A stretch of 64,000 bases of DNA. Source: Nephrocerus scutellatus (lineage: Eukaryota > Arthropoda > Insecta > Diptera > Pipunculidae). The DNA lies in assembly GCA_947095585.1 (NCBI GenBank), contig OX352761.1:57086432-57150431 (forward strand), given 5' to 3'. A program made the position numbers and the translations under genes. Of the stretch, positions 17,639 through 29,744 are shown in pieces (positions within the stretch are counted from its first letter, which is position 1; the number at the start of each line of letters is the position of its first letter). A model generated the notes under the pieces. That model did not search any database, had not been told where the DNA came from, and was given only the letters and a program-made list of their open reading frames with translations.

Positions 17639-18990
17639 TGTAACGAAGTTGCCTACCAGCAACTACGCCACAACCATGCGGCTAATAAAAGTACATTCAA
17701 AAATATATATATAAGTAATATGTGCGCACAGCTCACATGAGTTGTATGGCACCAATCAAAATATATACACACGTAAATACATACGTATACACTTTTAGAA
17801 TAAATTGCTTGAGTAACCATATAGGAATGTCAACGTAGTAAGCATGCGGCAGAATATTTCTCATTCGACAGGCATGCTACTAGGCGTTGATATTAAGATA
17901 TATTCTTGTGTTATTCAAGTGAGTCAATAGCGCCAGCGGAGATCTATGAGCTAGAAGTCTCTAGTTACCGAGTTCATACCCCGGCATTGACTCGGATATT
18001 TTTTAATTTTAATATCATATATAATAAAATATTCATTCGGCCCAATGTCTTTATAACAAAAGAAAAGGCTTGTATTTGTTATAAACAATGGAGGAAAAGG
18101 TATATTTATATAATATAAGCATTAGTAATTCAACAATAATCAGTCAATAAATTATTAGAAATTTCCTTTTTGGTTTGGAATATAAATATAATTCTCAACA
18201 AGCCTTTACTTTTTATTAAAGACATAGGGACCGAAAACGCAGTACAATCAGAGATCTATACTCCAAAAAACCTAACTCAGTATATATACTGGAAGTGGTT
18301 AAGAGTCTCTCACTGTTCTACACGAACAAACTTTTGACGGGAACAGTAATCTACTGAATCCATACATACAACGCAGCTCCTGTAATATTTTAGTCAGAGA
18401 TAAGTAGATTCAATCGCTTTCTCTTCCTAACATATTACACCCTGGCTGGAAGTCGACAAACAGTACCCGCAGTGCGAAATAAGTAGATTCAATCGCTTTT
18501 TCTTCACTGATGGTCTGTTCTGCCGAAATTTCTCGTGGGCTTGCAAGGGATAAGTAGATTCAATCGCTTTTCCTTACTTGCGCCACTCCTTGTTGACCGG
18601 CACAGGAAGGAAGTAGATTCAATCGCCTCTTCCTCAGTTAGAGCCCACTGGTCAATCGCATATAGCGGGGAATAGGTGACGTCAGTCTGTGTTTCCCCAC
18701 TATAGCCAATTCTTTTCAGTCGACTGCGAAGTCCGACTGTGGTATAGGGTATTGGATGCGCCAATCTCCTATATAGGCAAATACCTCTATACGTAGGTTT
18801 AGGAATATATATATAGTTAGGTATAAATAAGTAGTTATTCTTAGTTTAAGCACTTGAAAAGCATGTAATTTAATATTAAAATCTCAAGAAGAGAAGAAAA
18901 GAAAAGAAAACAAATAATAAAGACAAAAACCAAAATACCAACAAAAAACCGAATTCTTATTTATAAGGAAAACAAAAACAATTTGTAACA
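17639..18990 (+). repeat. LTR 2 of the tandem array
   Basis: About 1352 bp, uninterrupted. It has the TGTAAC start, the four 20-bp repeats at 18402, 18481, 18552 and 18611, the empty insertion site aggaatatatatatagtt (from about 18801) and TATAAATA at 18822-18829. It serves both as 3' LTR of unit 1 and as 5' LTR of unit 2. The right end is approximate. Confidence 0.85.
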
Positions 18991-19509
18991 CCGACGTAGA
19001 GGAGAAGAACCCTGGGTAAGCCGGCGAGCGTCACCCGAGTAGGGACTATATTAAAATAGTCACCCCCCCCCCGCAAAACCAAAAAAAAAATTATATATAA
19101 GTAATATAATCAAAACGACAAGAATGGTCGCAGTAATTGCGTAAAGCCTAGTCTAAATATTAGTAAACGACACGAATGGTCGCACCGATAGAACAAATTT
19201 AGAGCCCGTTTTAAATAAGTCGACAACCAGAATAGTCGCATCATCAGAAAATTAAAACCAACGTAAATATAAGCAGACGACTTGAATGGTCACATCACCA
19301 GAAAATTAATTAGAACCAACACTAGTTTAAGCGAACGATTAGAATAGTAGCAGCAAAGAAAATTTTATTTACGAAAGAGACATCTACCGGGCCACCTACC
19401 AAAGGGAAAAGGTTGCTGATATTGGTGAAAGCGTCACCACTGACATAGTCTGGGCACCAACCGGTGTGTGTCCAAATTCAGATCCGAGCAACAAACCTCC
19501 TTTTTGGCA
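18991..19509 (+). other. 5' leader of unit 2
   Basis: Same layout as the unit 1 leader, with a slightly longer C-run near 19063-19072 and the hairpin repeats starting near 19116. The open stretch entering gag begins with GTG at 19468; the first in-frame ATG is 19510. Confidence 0.65.
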
Positions 19510-20604
19510 ATGGCAACCACAGACACTGGACTGAGTGCGTCTGGGGTGTACTCTTTGCGAAAAGAAGAGTTGATCAGCGAACTGGAACGTCGTGGCCTAG
19601 ACCAGACAGGAACCGTAGATGAACTACGAAAGAAATTAGCAGCTGAATTAAAAAAGTTCAAATCGTGTGAAGACTTGCGGACTGGGGAAATAGCAGCAAC
19701 AAACAGAAAAATGTTCGAAATTCCCATAGTCATTCATCCAGCAGTAGATGCAAGTAATTCGCAGCCGCTAGCCTATCGTCCATCTGACTCTGAGGTCATG
19801 GATAAAGTTAGGAAATGGAATGTAAGGTACGATGGAGGTACAAACAACCCATTAGAATTTTCGGAACGCGTGGAAGAACTGGCTGATTGTTACCAGTTGC
19901 CTCTTGACCGAATTGTACGCACGCTACCCGAATTATTAAAAGGGAACGCGCTAGTGTGGTACAGAAACAATAAAGAATTGTTAAATAGTTGGGACACATT
20001 TAGCGAAGAACTGCGCCGTTTCTTTTTACCTCCGCGGTTCTACTCACAACTACTTGACCGCATTCGAAATAGAACACAGGGGAATAAAGAAAAAGGGAAG
20101 GAGTTCATCACTGCGATTCAGGCCCTGATGAGATGGCATACTCCCCTCATGACCGATGAAAAGCTACAGCGAATTTATGATAATTTGCGCCCTGAATACA
20201 GGCATTATATTAAACGTAGAGAGTTCGCAAATTTGTCAAAACTCACCGCCCTCATCGAAGACTTCGAGTGCTTGATGGCTGAACAACATTCGTCACGGCC
20301 TATGCAGATGCCGAATCGGCAAGCATCACTACGCCCTACTGCACCACCGTTTCGTCACACAGCACCACCGTTCCGACCAGCAATATTACCCCATACACGC
20401 TATAATCCACCAGCACATCATGCAAGTAATGTCACATACCCAATCGTGGCCAACGATGTAACATATCCGCATCATGCCAGTAATGTCACATACCCAATCG
20501 TGGCCAGCGATGTAACATATCCCTATTATTTACCGATTGGCAGTGATGTGCCGTATCCACATCAAATACCGAATAGCAGCGATGTAACATATCCCTATTA
20601 TTAA
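19510..20604 (+). pseudogene. Truncated Gag, unit 2
   Basis: About 364 codons: the same SAP-like N-terminus and capsid as unit 1, then a shortened Pro-rich stretch. An in-frame deletion after NPPA, flanked by a 'gca' microhomology, removes the segment with the SVPYQTTIQ-like words. The frame then stops within the DVTYP repeats at tattattaactgatc, a one-base loss next to a C-to-T change. Unit 4 carries this same lesion, so the two copies descend from one already broken template. The capsid remains complete, so a truncated Gag could in principle still assemble; this is untested. Confidence 0.82.
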
Positions 20605-21392
20605 CTGATCGCCAGTGATGTGCCGTATCCACATCATAAACCGACTAGACCAGCTGTCCGATCCATACGACCAGTTGAACAAACAGCCCAAGCAGACATT
20701 CCAAACTGGCGATCACCCGTCGTCCAAATGGTCAACAAACCAGTTGAAGCCAGACGTCCAGCAGAATCCCCAGAGAATTGTCTCCAACCGCACCTCCCAT
20801 TACAACCCGTCAAACCGACAAAAATGACAGGTTGTAGGACTGTGGACAGTTTGGACACAACCACTGTACCGTCCCTGATCAGAAACATCGACACTCATGT
20901 CGCACCGAAGAACAACACAAAGACATTCCAAGCTAGCGATTACCCGTCGTCCAAATGGTCAACACATCCGCTGAAGCCAGACGCCCAGCAGAATCACCAG
21001 CGAATCGTCCCCAATCTCACTTCTCATTACAACCAGTCAAACCAACAAATATGACAAGTTGTAGGACGTGTGGACAGCTTGGACACACCCATCGTACCTG
21101 CCTTGAGCTGAACAATCGACTCTTAGGTCGCACCGACCAACGACACGACGTAGAATCAGTTTTGGGAATACCGCATATTTTAAAACCGTCACTGCATCTT
21201 ATTCACGTTCGAGAAAGTACTACCGCTCCGAAAACCAATACCAGAAATAAAATTCCAAGGACAGTACCGGCACCGACCACACCGCTCAACATCGAAGACG
21301 ACTACCGATTCATAAGTCGCTACCGCTCTGATGATGACCAGCGTTACCGCCCTGTCTACCAAAACATTATTAGATTATTAGATTATGATTAG
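20605..21392 (+). pseudogene. Out-of-frame C-terminal half of Gag, unit 2
   Basis: The remainder of gag is present but split into two frames (20620-21054 and 20955-21392). The first zinc knuckle is broken by a one-base loss near 20840. The second is intact (CRTCGQLGHTHRTC, about 21058-21100) and is followed by the conserved tail ending RLLDYD. Confidence 0.8.
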
Positions 21393-23700
21393 ATTATAAG
21401 AACCGAAAAAAAAAACATTCATGAAAAAAAAATATATATATAAGAACCGAAAAAAAAACATTAAAAAAAAATATATAACAGAACCCCAAAACAGAAAACC
21501 AGGAAGAAAAAGTATAGATAAAAAAAAAATATATATATATAAAATAAAACAAAAAAAAGAGTAGGGTAGGCTGTGTCGAAGACACGGCCGTAGGTTTTGA
21601 GCGTGACAACGTCTGTCCGGGACGAAGAAAAGAAAACAAAGATCGTATATATTAAAAAAAAATTCTATACTAAATACAAGTCCTACAACTTGCACCGTAG
21701 CTCATCACATACATCATCATCACATCACATTATATATAAATTATTTATAAGCGAATTTTAATGTTCATAACCACTAACTGTGAAGTGGCTGCATATTGCA
21801 TATCACTGCCCAAACAGAGTAATCAGCTTTTGGTTTTAACTCATAAAAAAATTTGAGTTGTTTTAAATTAAATTTGAAGAGAAGAGAAGTGAGCAGCACT
21901 AACCAATGCATCGAAATGGTATGCTAAGAATGTCGCTTTGAAACATGCAGGCGTGATTAAATTTCTTTTGCATGGTTCTCTCCATTCTGTAATAGATCAA
22001 AGAGTTATTCAATTTATAAAAAAATTGAGTAATTTTAAAATAAATTTTAAGAGAAATGAAATTGAAAAGAGAAGAATTTCGCTTTGATACATGCAGGCGT
22101 GATTAAATTTCTTTTGCATGGTTCTCTCTCATCTGTAATTGTTCGAAGAGTTATTTACTCTAGTTACTGTAAACATGACTAAGGATAAGATAAGCGAAAA
22201 GAAAAGGAAATAGTTGCAAGGAAGCTTGCCGGTTTCATTGTAACATGGATTTTTTTTGAAACTTATGGTAGTTTTGTTTTTCTGCACTTCAGGAGGGCAC
22301 TGCATCGAGCAGAGCAGAGCACTGATAGGAAAATGAACAGAGACTATACTATCACTACGCTGCGGTAAAGAATTAAGTTGCTTCGCAGCTTGTGCTGCAC
22401 AAAAAAATGGCAGGCAGTCGGTATGCACGAAATTGCGGCTATATTTTGAACCGACTTACAGTCTGCTTGTAGGGCGACAATTTGACATTTACATTTTGCT
22501 ATTTGCATCCCATTTTAAGTAGCTGCGTAAACTGCGCAGTCGATTTTTCTTTAATGCATTGGCTGAAAAGTGAATTTTTGACCAACATGCAGCATAAACT
22601 GCGCAGCGGCAGAATTCTTGACCGTCGCCTACTACTGCATATGTTTGTTTCGTTCTGCTCTGCTTGATTGTATGTTATTGAAACCACATACATGATCATC
22701 AATCACATCACATACAACAGAATAAATAATTTATAAGCTGATTTAAATGTTCATAACCACTAACTGTGAAGTTGCTGCATATTGCATATTACTGCCCAAA
22801 CACAGTAATGCAGCTTTTGGGTTCAACTCATAAAAAATTTGAGTAGTTTTAAATTAAATTAGTAGAGAAAAGTAGTGAGTACTGAGTAGTGCTGCCTATG
22901 CTTCGAAATGGTATGGTAAGATTGTCGCTTTCAAACATGCAGGCCAATTATTTCTCATTAAATTTCTTTTGCATTGTTCTCTTATTTCTGTAACTTACAG
23001 TAGTATTGTTTTCTGTTACACGACCAAACACGAGAGCACTCACTCACAATGTTGATAGAAAGAGCAGAACAGAGCACTGATAAGAAAATGAACAGAGACT
23101 AAACTATCACTACGGCTGCGGTAAAGAATTAAGTAGCTTCGCAGCTTGTGCTGCACAAAAAAATGGCAGGCAGTCGGTATGCACGAAATTGCGGCTATAT
23201 TTTGAACCGACTTACAGTTTGCTTGTAGGGCGACAATTTGACATTTACATTTTGCTATTTGCATCCCATTTTAAGTAGCTGCGTAAACTGCGCAGTCGAT
23301 TTTTCTTTAATGCATTGGCTGAAAAGTGAATTTTTGACCAACATGCAGCATAAACTGCGCAGCGGCTGAATTCTTGACCGCAGCCTACTACTGCAAATAT
23401 TTGTTCGTTGTGCTCTGCTTGATTGTATGTTATTGAAACCACATACATGATCATCAATCACATCACATACAACAGAATAAATAATTTATAAGCTGATTTA
23501 AATGTTCATAACAATTTATTGTAAGGTGGGTACATATTAAATATCATATCACTGCACAAACATAGTAATGCAGTTGCGTCGATAGTAGTAGGAGAAGTAA
23601 AAGAATAAAAAAGTTAAAAAAATATTTGCATGTAATCTTTACGGGCGGTTGGAGTGAAATTCTTTGACGTTGTGGCCAATATTACCATTAAATTAAAAGG
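21393..23700 (+). other. 3' noncoding region of unit 2
   Basis: Same order as unit 1: A/TA-rich run, the conserved hairpin at 21569-21589, then duplicated blocks from about 21710 and 22690. It continues into a third, partial and more diverged block (about 23455-23660) that unit 1 has lost. I see no protein-coding signal in it. Confidence 0.68.
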
Positions 23701-24717
23701 CACGAATCCCTTGAGAAATGGCTTGGTTCCAAAAATCTCAGACCCCATTGGCCAGATCCCAGAATTTCCATAGGAAGAAGTCTTATAGTCACATATTATT
23801 CCCACATTCCGAGTTTCATACGAATCCCTTGAGAAATGGCTTGGTTCCAAAAATCCCAGAACCTATTGGCCAGATCCCAGAATTTCCATAGGAACAAGTC
23901 TTATAGTCACATATTAGTCCTACATTCCGCGTTTCATAAGAATCCGTTGAGAAATGGCTTGGTTCCAAAAATCCCAGAACCTTTTGGCCAGATCCCAGAA
24001 TTTCCAAAGGAACAAGTCTTATAGTCACATATTAGTCCTACATTCCGAGTTTCATACAAATCCCTTGAGAAATGGCTTGGTTCCAAAAATCCCAAAACCT
24101 ATTGGCCAGATCCCAGAATTTCCATAGGAACAAGTCTTATAGTCACATATTAGTCCTACATTCCGAGTTTCATACGAATCCCTTGAGAAATGACTTGGTT
24201 CTAAAAATCCCAGACCCTATTGGCCAGATCCCAGAATATCCAAAGGAACAAGTCTTATAGTCACATATTAGTCCTACATTCCGAGTTTCATACAAATCCC
24301 TTGAGAAATGGCTTGGTTCCAAAAATCCCAGTCCCTATTGGCCAGATCCCAGAATATCCATAGGAACAAGTCTTATAGTCACATATTAGTTCTACATTCC
24401 GAGTTTCATACAAATCCCTTGAGAAATGTCTTGGTTCCAAAAATCCCAGTCCCTATTGGTCAGATCCTAGAATTACCATAGGAACAAGTCTTATAGTCAC
24501 ATATTAGTCCTACATTCCGAGTTTCATACAAATCCCTTGAGAAATGGCTTGGTTCCAAAAATCCCAGACCCTATTGGCCAGATCCTAGAATTTCCATAGG
24601 AACAAGTCTTATAGTCACATATTAGTCTTACATTCCGAGTTTCATACGAATCCCTTGAGAAATGGTTTGGTTTCAAAAATCCCAGTCCCTATTGGCCAGA
24701 TCCTAGAATTTCCATAG
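23701..24717 (+). repeat. 118-bp minisatellite of unit 2, left part (about 8.6 copies)
   Basis: Same monomer as in unit 1, cut after 'tttccatag' by the LINE insertion at 24718 and resuming at 28753 with 'ggaacaag', which is the next part of the monomer. Confidence 0.93.
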
Positions 24718-25206
24718 ATCGAGTTATTGTCGAAAAATAGAAGGAAAAAAAACAAAAAGGAAGTGAAGAAAAACATTCGGAAAAATAAAACGGCTGTGTC
24801 TGGCTACAATTTTCAAGTTTCAACGTGTTCGCCGTGTGTGCTGTGTGCTTGTATCGATTCAAAAAAAAAAACATAAAACCACCAACCCAGTGCAGTATCG
24901 GGGTGGTGCTCATAGTGCTAAAAGCGTGGCGTTGTATACCTGTTTTCCTTCTTTCCTTTGTCTCTCCTTTTTCTACTCGATCCCTGCTGAAGATGCTAGT
25001 GAATCGTTTTTGTTTATCTAACAACTCGATGACCTAGTGTTTTGGTTCACTACTCTGCAGAGAGGCGGGCAGTGTGTGTGATTGCTTTGTCAATCGCTCA
25101 ATTCTTAACTGCTGAAAAGGCATAACACTAGCAGCGGTTTGTTTTGAGTGGTTTCATTGTTCCTTCGCATCACGGTTCGTCTTGATTCAGTCGGAGTGTG
25201 TCCAAT

Positions 25207-28032
25207 ATGACTGTGTGCGGATTCAGGGTTGACATGTGTAACATTCGTGGGCTTAGATCGAATCTCTCGGCCACGTGCGTCCATTTAGCAGACCACAAAC
25301 CTGCTATTCTGGCACTAACAGAAACCCAGGTTAATGCTGATTCCGACGTTTCGGATTTTAGTTAGCCTGGTTACAACTTAGTGCCAGTATTTTTTCCCCA
25401 CCGCGGTCTCGCAATATATGTACGTAATGATATTGCTTACCAAACCCAAGCACATTTCAATCATTGTTCCAACGCGGAATTCAACTTCATTTGGCTCAAA
25501 GTCAAAGTGCGTAAGCATATCATTTACTACTGCTTCATATACAGAAGCCCCAATTTAGACAGTGTCTCAACTTGTAGTGAGTTAGATGCACTGTCCGACT
25601 CTATCACTAGAATTTTTTCAATTGATCCATTGTCTGAAATCGTAATTGCGGGAGATTTCAATATTCACAATTCTAGTTGGCTTCGCCATTCAGGCTTAAC
25701 AACACCGCAAGGAAAGGATGTTGAGTTATTTGCTGATTTTAACCATCTCACTCAGCTTGTGAATGAGCCCACTCGAATTCCAGACATTGTTAGTCATAAC
25801 GCTAATACCCTTGACTTGTTTCTTACTTCTCTTCCTAACAAATACACCGTCAGTGTATTATCGCCTCTAGGCTCTTCAGATCATTGTGTAGTATCAGCTA
25901 AATTCTCGTTGTCAAACCACACAGTTAAAGAAAAAACTCCTAAAAGAAAAGTATGGCTACACGAGAAAGCCAACTGGGATGGCCTCAATAATTTCTTTAG
26001 AAGCTGTAACTGGCCACTTAACGCAAATAGTGGTGTGGATGCCACTTCTGATACGATCACTAACATAATCCTCGAGGGTATGAGACAATTTATCCCTTCC
26101 AGGACAAAGTGTATTAAACCGAAGGAAAATGCTTGGTATGACTTAAGCTGCAAAGAGGTTACTAGGAACCGTGAGGTATGCTTTCGGTTATATAAAAAAA
26201 ACCCCACTGTGGAAAACTGAACCAAATTTAGACGAGTCAGAAATGATTGCAATGCCTACCTTAAACGCGCAAAATTCGAATATGACCAAAAACTGAGGCA
26301 AAAATTACTTCAATGTCCCAAAGGAAGTAAAAATTTTTGGTCATTCGTGAAACGAATTAAAAATACTGCCTCGTCTTCAATTCCAACGCTTATTCACAAT
26401 GACGTTCCAACTGTCAGCTCTATAGACAAGGCCAATCTGCTTGCTTCACATTTCGCAGCTAGCTCTACGCTGCCAGATAGCGCGTTGTCGCCGCCTGTAC
26501 TTGAAAAAGTTGAATCCTCTATGGGACAGATTTACTTTCGTACTCGTCAAGTGGCTAGAGTATTAAATGATCTCAACATTCATAAATCTGCTGGGCCTGA
26601 TGGCATTCCCGCTTTAGTTTTGAAGAGGTGTTCTTCAACGTTGGCATTGCCACTGCGCAGACTTTTCCATTTTTCCTATTCTTCTGGAATCGTCCCAAGG
26701 AATTGGAAAACAGCCTATATCCAGCCTGTTCCTAAAAAAGGCAAAACGTCATCTCTTTCCTCATACCGACCCATTGCGCTAACATCCATACTCTCCAAGG
26801 TTATGGAAACCCTGATCAATCGTAAGCTTATGCAATACCTTGAATCACGTGAAATCCTTAGTGACCAGCAGTACGGTTTTCGTAGGCAGCGCTCTACAGG
26901 TGACCTGATGGCTTATCTCACTGAAAAGTGGAACCAGTCTATTCACAAATTTGGTGAAAGTAAAGTCGTTGCACTCGATATTTCCAAGGCATTTGACAGA
27001 GTCTGGCATCAAGCTCTTTTGTCGAAAATGACTGCTTATGGAATTAACAACACCCTGCTCGATTGGACTATGAACTACCTTTCTGACCGTTCAATCCAGG
27101 TCGTATTGGACGGATTCAAATCCAATGTCCACCGCATAAACGCCGGTGTTCCTCAAGGCTCTGTTTTATCTCCGACACTCTTTCTGATTTTCATTAATGA
27201 TCTCCTATCCACCACCTCTAATCCAATCCATTCCTTTGCTGACGACAGTACTCTTAGCTTTTCATATAACTTCTCGCTTTCTGCGCGCCCCTCTTCGGCA
27301 CAAGTGGAACTTGAACAACAACGTATGTTAAGCACGTTAAATTCTGACCTTGACAGCATAACAAGGTGGGGCCTACATAATAGAGTTGAATTTAACGCTT
27401 CTAAAACCCAATGCTGTCTTCTGTCGTCCAAGCGTAATTTAAACCCCCAAACTTTAACCATGAATGGATTTTGCATCAAAGAAACTGAAAAACTCTCAAT
27501 TCTCGGTATGTGTGTCAACAACAATCTTCGTTGGAATGACCACATATTTGCCATCGCCAAAAATGCTGCGAGATGCTTAGGTTTCCTAAAACGGTGCAAG
27601 ATGTACTTCACTCCTTCAGATCTGGCTACTATTTACAAGGCGTATATTCGCCCTAAACTTGAATACAACTGCATTGTCTTGGCCAGGTGCTCCCAAGACC
27701 ACATTGCATCTACTAGACAGAGTTCAGAACCGCGCGTTAAAACTTATTGGTGATGTACTTATCGCGAAAACAATCGAATCGCTTGAACATCGTAGGAATG
27801 TTTCCTGCCTGTCACTGTTTTATCGCTTTTTCCACAAGCGGTGTTCAAAAGAAATATCCATATGCATCCCGCCCATTCTCCAACCCATCCGTAATACCCG
27901 TGCCTCAACTCGAGCTCATGGGTCCACCATTAAGCCTATCTTTGGACGTACTAACCAATTCAGAGATTCCTTCTTTAGCCGCACGATAGTTATGTGGAAT
28001 GAATTGCCTGATTCTGTGTTCCCGCATATAAC
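25207..28032 (+). pseudogene. LINE endonuclease-reverse transcriptase, broken
   Basis: From the ATG at 25207 (MTVCGFRVDMCNIRGL) the frame covers an AP-like endonuclease (ALTETQV, YRSPNLD, IAGDFNIHNS, SSDHCVV) and an RT (KSAGPDGIPA, YRPIALTS, QQYGFRRQRST, VALDISKAFDRV, GVPQGSVLSP and the FADDS catalytic box at about 27233-27247). The protein would nick target DNA and copy the LINE RNA there. It is disrupted by in-frame stops at 25363-25365 and 26218-26220 and by a one-base frame change between about 27660 and 27720, after which reading resumes in the next frame (RVQNRALKLIGD). The end is split by the TIR elements at 28033-28604; the last codons lie at 28605-28700. Clade assignment (CR1, Daphne or Jockey side) is tentative. 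Confidence 0.88.
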
Positions 28033-28341
28033 GGGTGTTTTTTTGGGAGGTTTGTTTTTCCGATAGATGTCGTTTTATTTAATGACAGTTGTTTTGACAG
28101 CTCAAAGTGGCATTTCTACTCAGTATTGTTTGGCAAATCATTATGAAAAAAAAAAAGAAAAAAAAAAAAAAAAAAAAATGACATTTGTGAAAAATAGTCG
28201 TGGTAGCCATATGCCAGAAATTGTGTTTAAATGTTAAATGCCAAAAAATTATCTACTAAATAAAAAAAAATTTTGGTCATTTCATAATTTTATATGTGTT
28301 TTATTCAAAAAAAAAATCGGCAACCTCTTAAAAAAACACCC
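28033..28341 (+). mobile_element. Short nonautonomous TIR element (MITE), complete copy
   Basis: About 309 bp, noncoding, with inverted ends: gggtgtttttttgggagg at the left and the complement of gggtgtttttttaagagg at the right. It contains a long A-run near 28146-28178. It was inserted into the LINE 3' coding end at a TATA-rich site. The DNA transposon superfamily is not recognised. Confidence 0.8.
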
Positions 28342-28342
28342 G

Positions 28343-28458
28343 TATATAAAATTATGAAATGACCAAAATTTTTTTTTATTTGGTAGATAATTTTTTGGCA
28401 TTTAACATTTAAACACAATTTCTGGCATATGGCTACCACGACTATTTTTCACAAATGT

Positions 28459-28491
<33 letters not shown>

Positions 28492-28604
28492 CATAATGAT
28501 TTGCCAAACAATACTGAGTAGAAATGCCACTTTGAGCTGTCAAAACAACTGTCATAAAAAAAAACGACATCTATCGGAAAAACAAACCTCCCAAAAAAAC
28601 ACCC
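28343..28604 (-). mobile_element. Second, truncated MITE copy in inverted orientation
   Basis: About 262 bp, almost the exact reverse complement of 28033-28300, including the long homopolymer (now T) near 28460-28490 and the outer end acctcccaaaaaaacaccc. It lacks about 45 bp at its inner end. The two copies form a palindrome with arms of roughly 260 bp. Confidence 0.85.
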
Positions 28605-28752
28605 TTTATATGATCTGCAGTCGTTTAAGACACGTGTGCATAGACATCTCATCCTTTCCTCTCCCTAATTTCCTAACGCCCACGCTGTGCTACGCATTAT
28701 AAGGGTGCAAACCCCTTTAGTGTGTGTACATTATAAAAAAAAAAAAAAAAAA
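28605..28752 (+). pseudogene. LINE 3' end: last codons, 3'UTR and poly(A)
   Basis: After the MITE pair the LINE frame resumes (YDLQSFKTRVHRHL...) and ends near 28702. A 3'UTR of about 30 bp (ggtgcaaacccctttagtg) and an A-tail of about 18 bases end the element at the minisatellite. Confidence 0.8.
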
Positions 28753-29410
28753 GGAACAAGTCTTATAGTCACATATTAGTCCTACATTCCGAGTTTCATA
28801 CAAATCCCTTGAGAAATGGCTTGGTTCAAAAATCCCAGACCCTATTGGCCAGATCCCAGAATTTCCATAGGAACAAGTTGTATAGTCACATATTAGTCCT
28901 ACATTCCGAGTTTCATACAAATCCCTTGAGAAATGGCTTGGTTCAAAAATCCCAGACCCTATTGGCCAGATCCCAGAATTTCAATAGGAACAAGTCTTAT
29001 AGTCACATATTAGTCCTACATTCCGAGTTTCATACAAATCCCTCGGGAAATGGCTTGGTTCCAAAAATCCCAGACCCTATTGGCCAAATCCTAGAATTTT
29101 CATAGGAACAAGTCTTATAGTCACATATTAGTCCTACATTCCGAGTTTCATACAAATCCCTTAAGAAATGGCTTGGTTCCAAAAATCCCAGACCCTATTG
29201 GCCAAATCCTAGAATTTTCATAGGAACAAGTCTTATAGTCACATATTAGTCCTACATTCCGAGTTTCATACAAATCCCTTGAGAAATGGCTTGTTTCCAA
29301 AAATCCCAGACCCTATTGGCCAGATCCTAGAATTTCCATAGGAACAAGTCTTATAGTCACATATTGGTCCTACATTCCGAGTTTCATACGAATCCCTTGA
29401 GAAATGGCTT
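28753..29410 (+). repeat. 118-bp minisatellite of unit 2, right part (about 5.5 copies)
   Basis: It continues the array cut at 24717. Several monomers here lack one base (ggttcaaaaatccc), a variant also present in unit 3, which suggests exchange between these two arrays. Confidence 0.93.
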
Positions 29411-29744
29411 AGTTCCCAAAGTACTGACATTTAAAAGTGGCTCACTTCCTGGATAGATAAACAAACCTAGCCTTAAGCATATAATCAAAGATAGATTCTT
29501 TCTTTTGTAACTGGCACGACAAATAAAGGTTAGCCCATAAAGTAGAGTGACCACACCGACCGAGGAAAGTAGAGTAAAAATATTATTAAGCCATAAAATA
29601 AACACTTAGAAATAGTTATACTAGAATATTGTTTATAAAAACAACGAAAACACAATTATATTAGAGAACTCCTGTTATCCAACATGTACATACATTATTA
29701 TATACCCAATAGTATTTTCGTTTCTTCCCGAAGTAGGAGGGGAA
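29411..29744 (+). other. Pre-LTR region and polypurine tract of unit 2
   Basis: Similar to 17296-17638 but with small deletions (near 29458 and 29515). It ends in the purine run gaagtaggaggggaa before TGTAAC at 29745. Confidence 0.78.

Larger units (their letters stand above)
24718..28752 (+). mobile_element. CR1/Jockey-group LINE inserted in the minisatellite
   Basis: About 4.0 kb, including a nested insertion of 0.57 kb. It has a 5' region of about 490 bp (24718-25206), one long endonuclease-RT frame, a short 3'UTR and a poly(A) tail (28735-28752). It sits precisely within a minisatellite monomer. No target-site duplication beyond one or two bases is visible, which is unusual for a LINE. 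No ORF1 is seen: the 5' region holds only short frames. The length of the 5' region suggests it is close to full length. Confidence 0.88.

Noticed and set aside
17968..17998. tRNA-like hairpin (ccgagt...actcgg) in the LTR
   Set aside because: Only one arm can be drawn; no cloverleaf or promoter boxes in the right places, so no tRNA or SINE call.
17906..18118. 70-residue plus-strand open frame repeated in most LTRs
   Set aside because: It lies inside the LTR, begins without an ATG, is low-complexity (Ile/Tyr/Phe-rich) and is conserved only because the LTR DNA is.
18504..18764. 86-residue minus-strand frame in the LTRs
   Set aside because: It crosses the fourfold 20-bp repeats, changes length when these are lost and has no recognisable domain; best explained by the DNA repeat.
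24825..25037. Candidate LINE ORF1
   Set aside because: Only 70 codons, no zinc knuckle, RRM or coiled coil, and the start lacks support; treated as 5' untranslated sequence.
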